From Bianquea renquensis (GTDB lineage Bacteria > Bacillota > Clostridia > Lachnospirales > Bianqueaceae): a DNA stretch of 64,000 bases. The notes under the pieces are model-generated. The model was not told where the DNA came from and made no database searches. It saw nothing but the letters and a program-made list of their open reading frames with translations. The stretch lies in assembly GCF_014384895.1 (NCBI RefSeq), contig NZ_JACRSQ010000016.1, forward strand, positions 1 to 64,000, written 5' to 3'. This document shows positions 7,054 to 15,730 of this stretch, piece after piece. The translations under genes and the position numbers were made by a program. Positions within the stretch are counted from its first letter, which is position 1; each line of letters begins with the position of its first letter.

Positions 7054-8400
7054 CTACGCGGAGGGTTTCCGGGCGATTCGTTGGATCTTTCGCATCGACC
7101 CGTAGTAGGATACGACCAGCAATAACGCCCCGCCAATCCAGGCGGAAGCCTCCGCGATCCCAATCATAGAAAAGCCCAGCGCCGCCGGCAAGACAAAGGG
7201 CAGCGATACCCTTAACAGCAGTTCCACACCGCTGGCTGCCATGGGCAGAACTGTATTCCCCATCCCTTGTAGCGCGGACCGGTAGGTTGTAATCAACCCA
7301 AGAAACGGTAGCGCCACTGTAATGATGCGGACATAGTCCGCCCCAATGGCGATAACCGCCGTCTCACCGGGCGGGAGTAGAAGTGATAAAATGCCGTCAG
7401 CGCCCAGAAAAACGATGACCATAATCAGAGCACAAATTCCCATGGTCATCCAAAAACAATGGCGCAGTCCCAGGCGAACTCTGTCCAAACGCTGGGCCCC
7501 CATATTCTGCCCAGTATAGGAGGTCATCGCAGCGCCCAGGCAGATGGGCGGCTGGGCGATGATATTTAAAATTTTATTGCCGGTGGTGTAGGCCGCAATA
7601 TACAAGGAGCCATATAGATTCACAACATACTGTAAAATCATCGCTCCAATATTGATAATAATATTCTGGAGAGCCATGGGAATGCCAAGTCTCAGCAAAG
7701 CCCATATGCGGTCCCCCTCAACCTTCCAATCGCCGCGGTTAAACCGCAAAAATGGTATTTTATAGATGGCAGCAAGACAGCAAAATAAAGAAAAGCCTTG
7801 CGCAATCAGCGTCGCCACGGCTGCGCCTGACACGCCCATTCGAAAGACGATGACAAACAAAATATCCAACACAACATTGATCACCGAAGCCGCAATCATG
7901 GCCAACAGCGGCGTTCGACTGTCACCAATCGCACGGAGGATGGCAGCAAAAAAATTATAAAAAAGGGTGATGCCGATACCGGCGCTCAAGATCTGCATAT
8001 ACAAGTTAGCTTCCTCGAGCAGTTCCTGCGGCGTGTGCATGACACGCAACAGCGGCTTTGAAAAAAAACATCCTCCGGCTGTCATGAAAAGGGCTGTAAT
8101 CGCGGTTAGAAGGGCTCCTGTTCCGATGAGCTTGCGAAGTTTTTCATAATCCCGTGCGCCGTACTGCTGTGCCGGAAGAATTGCAAACCCCTCCGCCATC
8201 CCCATCCCAAAGCCTAGAATCACATAGTACACAACCCCACTGGCCCCAACCGCCGAGAGGGCGTCCACCCCCACGCCGCGCCCCACAACGACGCTGTCCA
8301 CCATATTGTATAACTGTTGGAAAATATTTCCTAAGAGAATGGGGAGCGAAAAGGTAAGCAATAGCCGTGCAGGTCTCCCCGCTGTCATGTCCTGAGCCAT
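7054..8400 (-). CDS. MATE-family efflux transporter
   Basis: A 448-residue integral membrane protein with twelve predicted helices in two MATE repeats. The first opens LTFSLPILLGNIFQQLYNMVDSVVVG; the second opens LLRLGIPMALQNIIINIGAMILQ. It probably exports cationic compounds using Na+ or H+. AAGGAGATC seven bases before ATG supports the start. The last codons (Pro-Ser-Ala-stop) lie inside the block shared with the second AraC relic at 57.6 kb, so the C-terminus may have been set by a rearrangement. The substrate is unknown. Confidence 0.9.
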   Translation of the reverse strand: MAQDMTAGRPARLLLTFSLPILLGNIFQQLYNMVDSVVVGRGVGVDALSAVGASGVVYYVILGFGMGMAEGFAILPAQQYGARDYEKLRKLIGTGALLTAITALFMTAGGCFFSKPLLRVMHTPQELLEEANLYMQILSAGIGITLFYNFFAAILRAIGDSRTPLLAMIAASVINVVLDILFVIVFRMGVSGAAVATLIAQGFSLFCCLAAIYKIPFLRFNRGDWKVEGDRIWALLRLGIPMALQNIIINIGAMILQYVVNLYGSLYIAAYTTGNKILNIIAQPPICLGAAMTSYTGQNMGAQRLDRVRLGLRHCFWMTMGICALIMVIVFLGADGILSLLLPPGETAVIAIGADYVRIITVALPFLGLITTYRSALQGMGNTVLPMAASGVELLLRVSLPFVLPAALGFSMIGIAEASAWIGGALLLVVSYYGSMRKIQRIARKPSA

Positions 8401-8518
8401 AGTGATTGATCTCCTTCAACGATTGGCAGTACGTGCGTATGCATTGATCATTATACTGCATCTTCGTTAAAAAAGCAATCGATATCCTTTCCCGCTCATC
8501 ATGCAAAGTCTGAATCTG

Positions 8519-8785
8519 TCATAAAATCTGATGTATAATCATCAGCATAGCGGCGCCTGGAATTCCCAGAATTCCGCAAACCCCAGCCGTCACGGGATTG
8601 AGCCCGACCGAAGCATTCGCGCCAAAGATTGCGCCTATAGCCCACAGCAGGCAACAGCCAACAGCCGCATTCCGCACAACGCGGCCCGCAGTCTTGGCGA
8701 ATTTCGGAAATATCAAAATCAAGACCGACAAAGCCAAAATCGCGATTATCCATATTACGATGAGTTGCTCTCGAGTCAATTCCAT
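8519..8785 (-). CDS. bofA: BofA family pro-sigma-K processing inhibitor
   Basis: An 88-residue protein with two transmembrane helices. Its C-terminal signature is NPVTAGVCGILGIPGAAML, matching BofA of spore formers, which holds the SpoIVFB protease inactive in the outer forespore membrane until sigma-K is needed. The second methionine was chosen because AAGGAT lies at proper distance before it. The neighbours are yaaL and recR in the same order as Bacillus subtilis. This is one of the better signs that the organism sporulates. Confidence 0.85.
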   Translation of the reverse strand: MELTREQLIVIWIIAILALSVLILIFPKFAKTAGRVVRNAAVGCCLLWAIGAIFGANASVGLNPVTAGVCGILGIPGAAMLMIIHQIL

Positions 8786-8854
8786 GGGTATCATCCTTAC
8801 GATCTTCTACCTTAACTATATGCCCTGTCCCTCCAGAATATACCGAGATCGATA

Positions 8855-8897
8855 GGAAAAGAAAGCCGGTTCTCCCTATGCATGGGGGAGAACCGGC
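8855..8897 (-). terminator. Intrinsic terminator overlapping the end of yaaL
   Basis: A 12-bp perfect stem (GCCGGTTCTCCC at 8865-8876 with 8886-8897) with a T-rich minus-strand tail (8855-8864). It overlaps the last codons of yaaL and lies upstream of bofA, so bofA probably has its own promoter or depends on read-through. Confidence 0.8.
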
Positions 8898-9199
8898 GCT
8901 GCCTTGCCATCCTGTATCTGCTGTGGCGCCTCTCGGCGTAAGGCGCTGTCCATCTGCTTGATATTGCAGAAGTGATAGTCATACCTTGCTTCCAATGATT
9001 TGATTTCATAGATGACGCTATCGACCAACTTCTCATCTGTAACTGTTTCCAGCGCCTGATATAATCCATCCAACTCCCGCCGGACACTGCCCAGAGCGTC
9101 CAATTCTTCCTGCCGCTGGATGGCAAGAAATTGGATCTTTCTGCGGAGCGCCGGATCCATTTTGGGGGAAGAATGGCGAGACAATGAAAATATTGCCAT
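8876..9199 (-). CDS. yaaL: YaaL family (DUF2508) protein
   Basis: A 107-residue, mostly alpha-helical soluble protein whose central part (FHxCxIKQMDSALR-like ending after a long helix) matches the DUF2508/YaaL family. The biochemical role is unknown. It is kept between recR and bofA in many Firmicutes, as here. The start has GAGG ten bases upstream. The stop codon falls inside a terminator hairpin. Confidence 0.75.
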   Translation of the reverse strand: MAIFSLSRHSSPKMDPALRRKIQFLAIQRQEELDALGSVRRELDGLYQALETVTDEKLVDSVIYEIKSLEARYDYHFCNIKQMDSALRREAPQQIQDGKAAPVLPHA

Positions 9200-9284
9200 G
9201 GGCTTTCCTCATTTCTATCCTGGTCTGATACTAACAGTATAGTCCAAAGAAAGAAAAAATATACATTGTCTCCATATAAATCAA

Positions 9285-9884
9285 TTAAAGGGGCACTCTA
9301 CCTTCCAGTGCTCTAGCAAGGGTTACCTCATCGGTATATTCTAGGTCACCGCCAACAGGCACCCCATTGGCGATGCGGGTGACTTTAATCCCCAACGGCT
9401 TGATAAGTTTCGACAGATACATGGCGGTGGTTTCGCCCTCCACTGTGGGATTCGTCGCCAGGATGATCTCGTGGACTTCGTCGGAGCGAAGCCTTTCCAA
9501 GAGCTCCTTGATCTTTAAATCCCCCGGCCCCACCCCGCCCAGAGGGGAAATGACGCCGTGCAAAATGTGATACAGCCCGTTGTATTGCTTTGTCTTTTCA
9601 TACGCGGCCATATCCCGTGAGTCCTCAACCACCATGATAGACCCGCGGTCTCGGGATGGGTCCGAACAGATGGGGCAGATCTCGGAATCCGTCAGCGTAC
9701 AGCACTGGCGGCAATACCGAACTTCCCGCCTCGCCTGGACAAGCGCTACTGACAGCGCGTTTACCTCATCCTCCGGCATACCGATAATATGAAAGGCAAG
9801 GCGCTGGGCCGTCTTTCGTCCAATGCCCGGCAGCCTTGCCAGCTCCTCAATCAACGTCGTCACAGGATTACCATAATAATCCAT
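9285..9884 (-). CDS. recR: Recombination mediator RecR
   Basis: A 199-residue RecR of standard length. It has an N-terminal helix-hairpin-helix (ARLPGIGRKTAQRLAFHI), a four-Cys zinc finger (CRQCCTLTDSEICPIC, about 58-73), a Toprim domain (IMVVEDSRD onward, about 83-165) and the C-terminal GVPVGGDLEYTDEVTL. With RecF/RecO it loads RecA at gaps. It follows ebfC and dnaX in the usual dnaX-ebfC-recR order and is probably co-transcribed with them. Confidence 0.97.
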   Translation of the reverse strand: MDYYGNPVTTLIEELARLPGIGRKTAQRLAFHIIGMPEDEVNALSVALVQARREVRYCRQCCTLTDSEICPICSDPSRDRGSIMVVEDSRDMAAYEKTKQYNGLYHILHGVISPLGGVGPGDLKIKELLERLRSDEVHEIILATNPTVEGETTAMYLSKLIKPLGIKVTRIANGVPVGGDLEYTDEVTLARALEGRVPL

Positions 9885-9931
9885 ATATCAATCTCCATTT
9901 CGAAATGCGCTGGCGCAAATAAATTTTCAGA

Positions 9932-10279
9932 TTAAAACAATCCGCCGGGGAGATTCAATCCGCCGGTGATGGTGCTCATCTGCGAGTTCACCATCTCATC
10001 GGCCTTGCGCAGCCCCTCGTTGATTGCCGCCATCACCAGATCCTGCAGCATCTCAATATCCTCCGGGTCCACCACTTCAGGCTTGAGCTCAATCTCCACG
10101 ACCTCCTTGCGCCCGTTGACGACAACTTTTACTGCCTCGCCGCCGGCGGTGGCCTCCACGGTCTTCGTCTCCAGCTCCTTCTGCATCTCTTCCATCTGGC
10201 GCTGCATCTTCTGCGCCTGCTTCATTATATTATTCATATTGCCAGGCATCTGCCCGCCATATCCTCCGCGTTTTGCCAT
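9932..10279 (-). CDS. ebfC: YbaB/EbfC family nucleoid-associated protein
   Basis: A 115-residue member of the YbaB/EbfC family, a small dimeric DNA-binding protein. A glycine/methionine-rich N-terminus is followed by a helix (MKQAQKMQRQMEEMQKEL), the core AVKVVVNGRKEVVEIELKPEVVD and the C-terminal LNLPGGLF. AGGAGG lies before the ATG. It is located between dnaX and recR, as in most bacteria. Confidence 0.95.
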   Translation of the reverse strand: MAKRGGYGGQMPGNMNNIMKQAQKMQRQMEEMQKELETKTVEATAGGEAVKVVVNGRKEVVEIELKPEVVDPEDIEMLQDLVMAAINEGLRKADEMVNSQMSTITGGLNLPGGLF

Positions 10280-10384
10280 GGTACAACCTCCTGTGATAAT
10301 ATCTGGTATCTTTTATTGTAGCCGATTTAGCACAAAATAGCAAGGGGAATTTCATTTTTCCACATGGGATCCAAAAACCACGGC

Positions 10385-11989
10385 TTACTCCCATGTGATA
10401 TCGGAATGAATATTTTTGATCACGTCGGCCAGATCACTCTCCGCCGGCGGTGGCGCTCCTTTTTGCAATTCGCCGTCGGTCACCGCCAGTATCCGATAGC
10501 GCGTTCCTGTGTTCTGCTCGAGAAAGGCTTCGATCTCCCGCAACTTTTCCCCATTTTTTTGGTTCAACTGATCACGGTAGATGGCCTTTCCCGTCACCAA
10601 AAATAGAGAATCTTCCTCCTCCCCCGGCGTCAAGGTCATCATATTTAACAGATAAAAGGAGGGCTGCTCTTTAACCAGCCGCCTCTTCAAGTCCGGCCAC
10701 CTGTCCAGCAGCTCCTTGACCGCCCCTGCGGCTGGGCGGCTGGCCATTGGAGCTGTCACCTGCTGTTTTGCCTTCTCCGGCCGCGGCGGTTTTGGCTTGG
10801 GGGCAGAGGCGGCGCCTGTGCTGAGTTGAGGGGGAAGTCCGCCGGCCAATTTTTGTTCCACCGCGTCCAGCCGGCTGCGCAGCGCTTCGTCCGTGTGATC
10901 GTCCTCCGGATGGCAGAGCCGCAGGAGTCCCACTTCGATCAAGACTCTCTTCTGGGATGAATATTTGATCTGATTCTCAAGCTTAGACAGTTGGGTAATA
11001 AAATAGGTCAATTGATCCGCGCTTAAGGATTGTGCCTGCTCCGTCAGGCCCTTCGCCCGATCCGCGCTGATTTCCAGCAGCTCCACTCCAGCGGCGCCCA
11101 GCGCCTTGGTCATAAGCGCATCCCGAAGATGGCTGATCCAATCGGTCAGAAATTGGGAGGGATCCCGGCCCTTGCTAAAAATTTCATCCACGCATTGCAG
11201 ACAGGCCATGGCATCCGCGCCAGCCAGGGCTCGCGTCGCCTCATAAAAGATTTGCGTGTCCACAGCTCCCAATACATCGTACACCTTCTCCAGCGTAATC
11301 CTCTGTCCTAGGTAGAAAGAACTGCACTGATCCAATATGCTCAGCGCATCCCGCATAGCGCCATCGGCCATCCGGGCAATGTATTGCAGCGCATCCTCGT
11401 CGGCCTCCAGCCCTTCCTTCTCCGTCAAGGTCTGCAGCTGTTTCGCAATCTGCGCCGTCGTAATGCGGCGAAAGTCATAGCGCTGACACCGTGAAAGGAT
11501 CGTCGGCAGAATCTTATGGGGTTCCGTCGTCGCCAGAATGAAGATAATGTGCTCTGGGGGCTCCTCCAATGTCTTCAGCAGTGCATTGAAAGCACCGGCC
11601 GACAACATGTGAACCTCATCGATGATATAAACCTTGTACCTCCCTTTGGCCGGCGTATACTTCACTTCCTCGCGGATCTCACGGATGTTATCCACGCCGT
11701 TGTTGGATGCGGCGTCGATCTCCACCACATTGAACCCCGTCTCCGCTTCCTGGCACAGCTCGCACTCATTGCAGGGATTGCCATCCCGCGGGTTCAAACA
11801 ATTGACCGCTCGGGCGAAAATCTTCGCTGTTGAGGTCTTTCCTGTCCCCCGCGTCCCGCAGAACAAATACGCGTGCCCGATCCGCTGATACTGGATTTGA
11901 TTTTTCAGCGCCGTCACAATGGGATCCTGCCCCACGACTCCGTCAAAATCTCTCGGACGCCACTTCCTATACAGCGCCATATACGACAT
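10385..11989 (-). CDS. dnaX: DNA polymerase III subunit gamma/tau
   Basis: About 534 residues. The clamp-loader ATPase has Walker A GTRGTGKTS, a zinc-binding Cys set (CNECELC), Walker B IIDEVHML, the SRC sensor and the domain III collar. A Pro/Lys-rich linker and a short tau-like C-terminal domain follow. The start was placed at MSYMALYRKW because AGGAGG lies nine bases upstream; a longer reading would add 16 unlikely residues. It loads the beta clamp at the replication fork. It is upstream of ebfC-recR and next to the SRP RNA gene. Confidence 0.96.
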   Translation of the reverse strand: MSYMALYRKWRPRDFDGVVGQDPIVTALKNQIQYQRIGHAYLFCGTRGTGKTSTAKIFARAVNCLNPRDGNPCNECELCQEAETGFNVVEIDAASNNGVDNIREIREEVKYTPAKGRYKVYIIDEVHMLSAGAFNALLKTLEEPPEHIIFILATTEPHKILPTILSRCQRYDFRRITTAQIAKQLQTLTEKEGLEADEDALQYIARMADGAMRDALSILDQCSSFYLGQRITLEKVYDVLGAVDTQIFYEATRALAGADAMACLQCVDEIFSKGRDPSQFLTDWISHLRDALMTKALGAAGVELLEISADRAKGLTEQAQSLSADQLTYFITQLSKLENQIKYSSQKRVLIEVGLLRLCHPEDDHTDEALRSRLDAVEQKLAGGLPPQLSTGAASAPKPKPPRPEKAKQQVTAPMASRPAAGAVKELLDRWPDLKRRLVKEQPSFYLLNMMTLTPGEEEDSLFLVTGKAIYRDQLNQKNGEKLREIEAFLEQNTGTRYRILAVTDGELQKGAPPPAESDLADVIKNIHSDITWE

Positions 11990-12151
11990 CCGCACCAGCC
12001 TCCTATCTAGTAGTCTCTCCCATACGTCTGCTATCATTATACTACGATTTTCTCAAAAAAGAAAGTGTGAATCCTGATTTCGATCCGCTCCCACAGGGCA
12101 GAATCCTCCTATTCGAATCTGCGGCCCCTCACGGCGGACTTTCCTATAGCA

Positions 12152-12183
12152 TAGAAAAAAGCACTTGGCGCTCTGCCAAATGC
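12152..12183 (-). terminator. Terminator of the SRP RNA gene
   Basis: On the minus strand a GCATTTGGC/GCCAAGTGC stem (one mismatch) is followed by TTTTTT. Right after the T-run comes CTATAGGAAAGTCC, the motif also found next to terminators at 0.2-0.4 kb. Confidence 0.75.
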
Positions 12184-12189
12184 CTCTTT

Positions 12190-12461
12190 CTGACTCCGTG
12201 CATCCATCTTTGATCCTGACCAATGGGCGTTACCTGAGAGGGCAAGCTCAAGCCAGGCAACCTCGCGGCACATAGAGGGGTCCGCTTAGTGCTGCTTCCT
12301 TCCGGACCTGACACGGTTCACAGAGCTCTATTGCGCGAGACCCGGCCGTCAACGCTCCCCTGCAGAGGGCAGCCCCACCGGCTCAGACCGAGGATGGATA
12401 TCACCCCTGCTATAGCGGATTGCAGGTACAGGGCGCCGCTACCTCCCCAGCTGCACGAAGT
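12190..12461 (-). ncRNA. ffs: Signal recognition particle RNA (large, Gram-positive type)
   Basis: The minus strand holds the SRP RNA apex GTCAGGTCCGGAAGGAAGCA (about 12330-12349). A closing stem joins the 5' CTTCGTGCA and 3' TGCACGGAG ends, giving about 270 nt, the size of the Bacillus-type RNA with an Alu domain. A consensus promoter lies just upstream and a terminator just downstream. The RNA partners Ffh to target membrane proteins. The ends are estimated from pairing, within about 10 nt. Confidence 0.93.
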
Positions 12462-12467
12462 AGTACT

Positions 12468-12496
12468 AGTATACCTATTTTTCCTGCGCCTGTCAA
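12468..12496 (-). promoter_or_regulatory. SRP RNA promoter
   Basis: TTGACA, 17 bases, TATACT on the minus strand, a near-perfect sigma-A promoter ending seven bases before the inferred RNA start. Its -35 box overlaps the stop region of the CmpB-like gene. Confidence 0.85.
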
Positions 12497-13371
12497 CCTT
12501 TTTTTTCGTCCTCCCTCGAATCTCCGGTCTCTCTCCCATGTTCTTTCAACCAGCCTTCTAAGCGGTTGCGAAGCTCTGACAGACGGCCTGCCATCTCCAC
12601 TTTCGACTGGGATAGATTGGGAAATGCGCGGAGAAGTCGATTCTGCTTCCTCTTTCGCTGTTCCTCCTCTGCGCTTCGGTACTCTGCCAGCCGCTGTTTG
12701 ACCTGCTCCAGCCACTGCCGTCCCTCCTCTGATGCCTGCTCCCATCTCTCTTCTAAGTTCCGAATCACCTCGGGCTTAGGCAGAGACTCCAACAGCTTTT
12801 CCAGATCCTCCCGCCATTTTCGGGAATTGGCCATATCGCCCCGCAGCCTCAGAGCCGTCCGGGTGGAGAAGACAAGGTCAAAGACAAAGGCAATCACGAT
12901 GACGGCCAAAATGATCCAGTGCCATCTCACGCTGATCCGGCCTAGAAGCTCTGTCACACAGGGATGTATGCCGTACATCAGGGCCAGTCCCAGCACGCCA
13001 AATTCCAGTGCGTTCAGCAGACAAACCCGGCCTTTTATGTTGAACCGCTTGTTGGAATAATCCCACCATTTGGCGTGGAAGATGGTCTCCAAAATCCAAG
13101 CTGTCACATATTCCACAATGGACACCACCAGCAGAGACGTCAAAAACACCAGCGGTGGATACTCCTTCAGCGGTGTCAGCAGCAATATGATCAGAATGGC
13201 TCCTGTACCGTAAACTGGGCAGATGGGACCATTTAAAAACCCCCGATTGACCCAGTGACCTTTGGAGACCGACACATAGATAGACTCCACCAGCCAGCCT
13301 ATTGCGGAATACAAGAAAAATAAAATACCATAATCCACAACACGCAGGCCAGCCTCAAAAAAGCTTTGCAT
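12493..13371 (-). CDS. CmpB-like membrane protein (putative ABC transporter permease, PF06541)
   Basis: About 292 residues. The N-terminal two thirds form five or six transmembrane helices with the family signature SAIGWLVESIYVS, NRGFLNGPICPVYGTGA and a WWDYSNKRFNIKGRVCL segment. A charged, probably coiled-coil cytosolic tail of about 110 residues rich in Glu, Arg and Lys follows. The family is annotated as putative ABC permease, but no ATPase is adjacent and the true function is unknown. The start is ambiguous between 13392 and 13371; the latter has GGATGGGG upstream. Confidence 0.75.
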   Translation of the reverse strand: MQSFFEAGLRVVDYGILFFLYSAIGWLVESIYVSVSKGHWVNRGFLNGPICPVYGTGAILIILLLTPLKEYPPLVFLTSLLVVSIVEYVTAWILETIFHAKWWDYSNKRFNIKGRVCLLNALEFGVLGLALMYGIHPCVTELLGRISVRWHWIILAVIVIAFVFDLVFSTRTALRLRGDMANSRKWREDLEKLLESLPKPEVIRNLEERWEQASEEGRQWLEQVKQRLAEYRSAEEEQRKRKQNRLLRAFPNLSQSKVEMAGRLSELRNRLEGWLKEHGRETGDSREDEKKG

Positions 13372-13458
13372 GCACACCCCATCCTTATCCATATTCTTGT
13401 TTTATTGTATCATAAGAATACAGGCTTGGCAAGACGCGATCCGTATGATCGTGACAGT

Positions 13459-14193
13459 CTATCGCGGCTGGAACTCTGTGACAAAGCTGCGGTATCTCTT
13501 CGGCACAAAATGGGCCTGCAACTTAGGATTTTTGCGGGCCTCAATGGCGATATGCTCAAAATAGCCTTTCCACAGCGCTTCCAAATTTCTCTCTTTTTCG
13601 CTTCGGTATTGCAGCAAATCCACATCAAAATCCCGCTCCAGCCACTGTCCCCTGGCATAGACGCCAGCTTTCTGCCTGCGGCGATCGTAGATAATAAACT
13701 GTTCCCGCTTGAAACGGTCAGCAAAATGAGGCATAAGGATCCGTGTCATGTCATAATCCGGTGTGTAAGCCGCGTACAGAACCCCCTGAATATCAGAAAA
13801 TCGGAGAATTCCCAGATACCGGTGCACCTGTCCGCTCACCTTTTTGTCCAGCTCGTGGATGGGCAGTATCCACGGATGTGTGCGATATCCGTCTACCTGA
13901 GGACCATAGCGGAAACACAGCCGCAGATAGTTTAGGATCCGCGTATCTTTCTCCAGATCCTCCGCGAGAAAGCAGCGGTACGCTTTGCTGACAATCTCAT
14001 CTCCAAGCTTCTCCTCCATAGCTTCATAGACTTTCTTTGCTTTCTCATCATCCCGCTCCACCACGGCGCAAGTCTCACCGAGCTGCTGTTGAAACCCATC
14101 GACCGCATAGATCGCCGAAGCGCTCCCACAATAGTAGTGTGCGTAGACACAGCACAGGAATCCATCGAAGCTCCCGTCATATAGGTAAATCAT
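13459..14193 (-). CDS. Putative DNA metabolism protein (TIGR03915/DUF4130 type), partner of radical SAM protein
   Basis: About 244 residues, beginning MIYLYDGSFDGFLCCVY, typical of TIGR03915. That family is always found beside a radical SAM protein and is thought to act in DNA repair or modification. The C-terminal part (LWKGYFEHIAIEARKNPKLQ, FVPKRYRSFVTEF) fits DUF4130, a uracil-DNA-glycosylase-related region. The start was chosen at the ATG that overlaps the upstream gene's stop (ATGA), dropping 20 unsupported residues. The exact reaction is unknown. Confidence 0.88.
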   Translation of the reverse strand: MIYLYDGSFDGFLCCVYAHYYCGSASAIYAVDGFQQQLGETCAVVERDDEKAKKVYEAMEEKLGDEIVSKAYRCFLAEDLEKDTRILNYLRLCFRYGPQVDGYRTHPWILPIHELDKKVSGQVHRYLGILRFSDIQGVLYAAYTPDYDMTRILMPHFADRFKREQFIIYDRRRQKAGVYARGQWLERDFDVDLLQYRSEKERNLEALWKGYFEHIAIEARKNPKLQAHFVPKRYRSFVTEFQPR

Positions 14194-15449
14194 CGGCCTA
14201 TGCCTCCTTCGAAGAGGGACAGCTGGGTATAGGGCTTTGGGTTCTCCATACATCGCAGTTTGTCTTTGATATTGTCTTCGTGAAAATGAATATCGCCATA
14301 GAATTTTCCGCCGCAGGTGATAAAGTACTTCGCCCTCTTGAGCACAACCCCCATTTTTCGGAGGGTATCATAGGAGATGGACGCCAGAGCCCGCTGACGC
14401 ACGATCCGCTGGGCCGATGTGGGGCCAATCCCAGGGATTCTGAGCAGTTCCTCGTAGTCGACGCGGTTGATTTCCATGGGAAACTGATCCATATGGTGGA
14501 AGGCCCAGTTGATCTTGGGATCGAATTCTAGGTCAAAAAAAGGATGGGTTTCATCGAGCAATTCTTTTGCCTCAAATCTGTAGAAGCGAAGCAGCCAGTC
14601 CGCCTGATACAGGCGGTGCTCCCGTTTCATCGGCGGCGATAGATTCAGCGCTGGCAGGCGAGCATCATGATTTACCGGAACGTAGGCGGAGTAATAGACT
14701 CGTTTCAGGCGATATTTCTGATACAGATTCTCTGTTGTGTTGATAATCTGATAATCCGTATCGGGAGTCGCTCCGATGATCATCTGAGTCGACTGTCCGC
14801 TTGGGGCGAAGGATGGGGCTGACCGAAAATGCCGCTGATCTTCCAGATACCCACTGATAGAATTGCGGATCTGTACCATGGGGGCCACCAGTAGCTTGGG
14901 ATTCTTCTGGGGCGCTAAGCTGCGCAGGCTGGATACCGTTGGCAGCTCAATATTGACGCTGACCCTGTCGGCCAACTCCCCCGCCTGACGGATCAACGCC
15001 GGGTCCGCCCCCGGTATGAGCTTCGCGTGAATATAACCGGCAAATCCATATTGGCGGCGCAGAAGAAAGAGGGTCCGGCATATTTTTTCCATGGTATAGT
15101 GTGGATTTTTTTCCACTGCGGAACTGAGAAATAGGCCCTCAATATAGTTTCGGCGGTAAAACTCCATGGTCAGTTCCGCTACCTCCTCGGAGGTAAAGCT
15201 GGCCCTCGGGACATCGTTGGTGATTCGGTTGACGCAGTATGCGCAGTCGTAGACGCAGGCGTTCGTATGCAAAACCTTTAGCAGGGATACGCAGCGGCCA
15301 TCCGCTGACCATGTATGGCAGATGCCGCACGCTGTTGCATTTCCCAGCGCGCCGGTATTGGATCGGTTGACTCCGCTGGATGCACAGGATACATCATACT
15401 TAGCGGAGTCCGCCAAAATCTCAAGTTTGTCCAATAATGTCTGTTCCAT
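14190..15449 (-). CDS. Putative DNA modification/repair radical SAM protein (TIGR03916 type)
   Basis: A 419-residue radical SAM enzyme. The cluster motif is CVYDCAYC (C-x3-C-x2-C, about residue 68), preceded by extra cysteines in CGICHTWSADGRC. A C-terminal helix-hairpin-helix (ELLRIPGIGPTSAQRIV, about 355) is consistent with DNA binding. It is translationally coupled to the next gene, and this two-gene arrangement is characteristic of the family. It probably uses SAM radical chemistry on damaged or modified DNA; the lesion is unknown. Confidence 0.88.
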   Translation of the reverse strand: MEQTLLDKLEILADSAKYDVSCASSGVNRSNTGALGNATACGICHTWSADGRCVSLLKVLHTNACVYDCAYCVNRITNDVPRASFTSEEVAELTMEFYRRNYIEGLFLSSAVEKNPHYTMEKICRTLFLLRRQYGFAGYIHAKLIPGADPALIRQAGELADRVSVNIELPTVSSLRSLAPQKNPKLLVAPMVQIRNSISGYLEDQRHFRSAPSFAPSGQSTQMIIGATPDTDYQIINTTENLYQKYRLKRVYYSAYVPVNHDARLPALNLSPPMKREHRLYQADWLLRFYRFEAKELLDETHPFFDLEFDPKINWAFHHMDQFPMEINRVDYEELLRIPGIGPTSAQRIVRQRALASISYDTLRKMGVVLKRAKYFITCGGKFYGDIHFHEDNIKDKLRCMENPKPYTQLSLFEGGIGR

Positions 15450-15633
15450 ATGGTTACCTTCTTTCTCCTCTATGCCATTTCGAGAACTAATGTTCTTATA
15501 CTATAACACATTTCTCCTTTTTATGCAAATATTTGTTCGCATTTCTTTCGAATTTTTTGCTGTAGAAACTCGTTCACAGAGGCTCTTTTCTTGCCTGTGA
15601 GGGTAACATGTTTCTTTTTCGGAATAAAGTGGC

Positions 15634-15663
15634 TTGACAGTAGAAGAATTCTTCATATATAAT
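15634..15663 (+). promoter_or_regulatory. guaB promoter with palindromic operator-like spacer
   Basis: TTGACA, 18 bases, TATAAT. The spacer contains the perfect 12-bp palindrome GAAGAATTCTTC (15643-15654), well placed for a repressor. GGGTAAC (15601) and GTTACCC (about 15680) also flank the promoter as an inverted pair. Confidence 0.7.
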
Positions 15664-15730
15664 ATAAGATAAAACCAAGTTACCCTTTACTTTTTACCCG
15701 TGAAAAAATTGATAAGGAGACGAACCGAAA

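Noticed and set aside
6640..7056. Large structured RNA shared with 57.2-57.6 kb
   Set aside because: The shared 400 bp first looked like a non-coding RNA family with inverted ends (ATTTGGCA/TGCCAAAT), but minus-strand translation gives AraC helix-turn-helix residues in both copies, a simpler explanation.
12080..12130. tRNA gene suggested by TTCGAATC
   Set aside because: No acceptor stem, D-arm or anticodon arm can be drawn around it on either strand.
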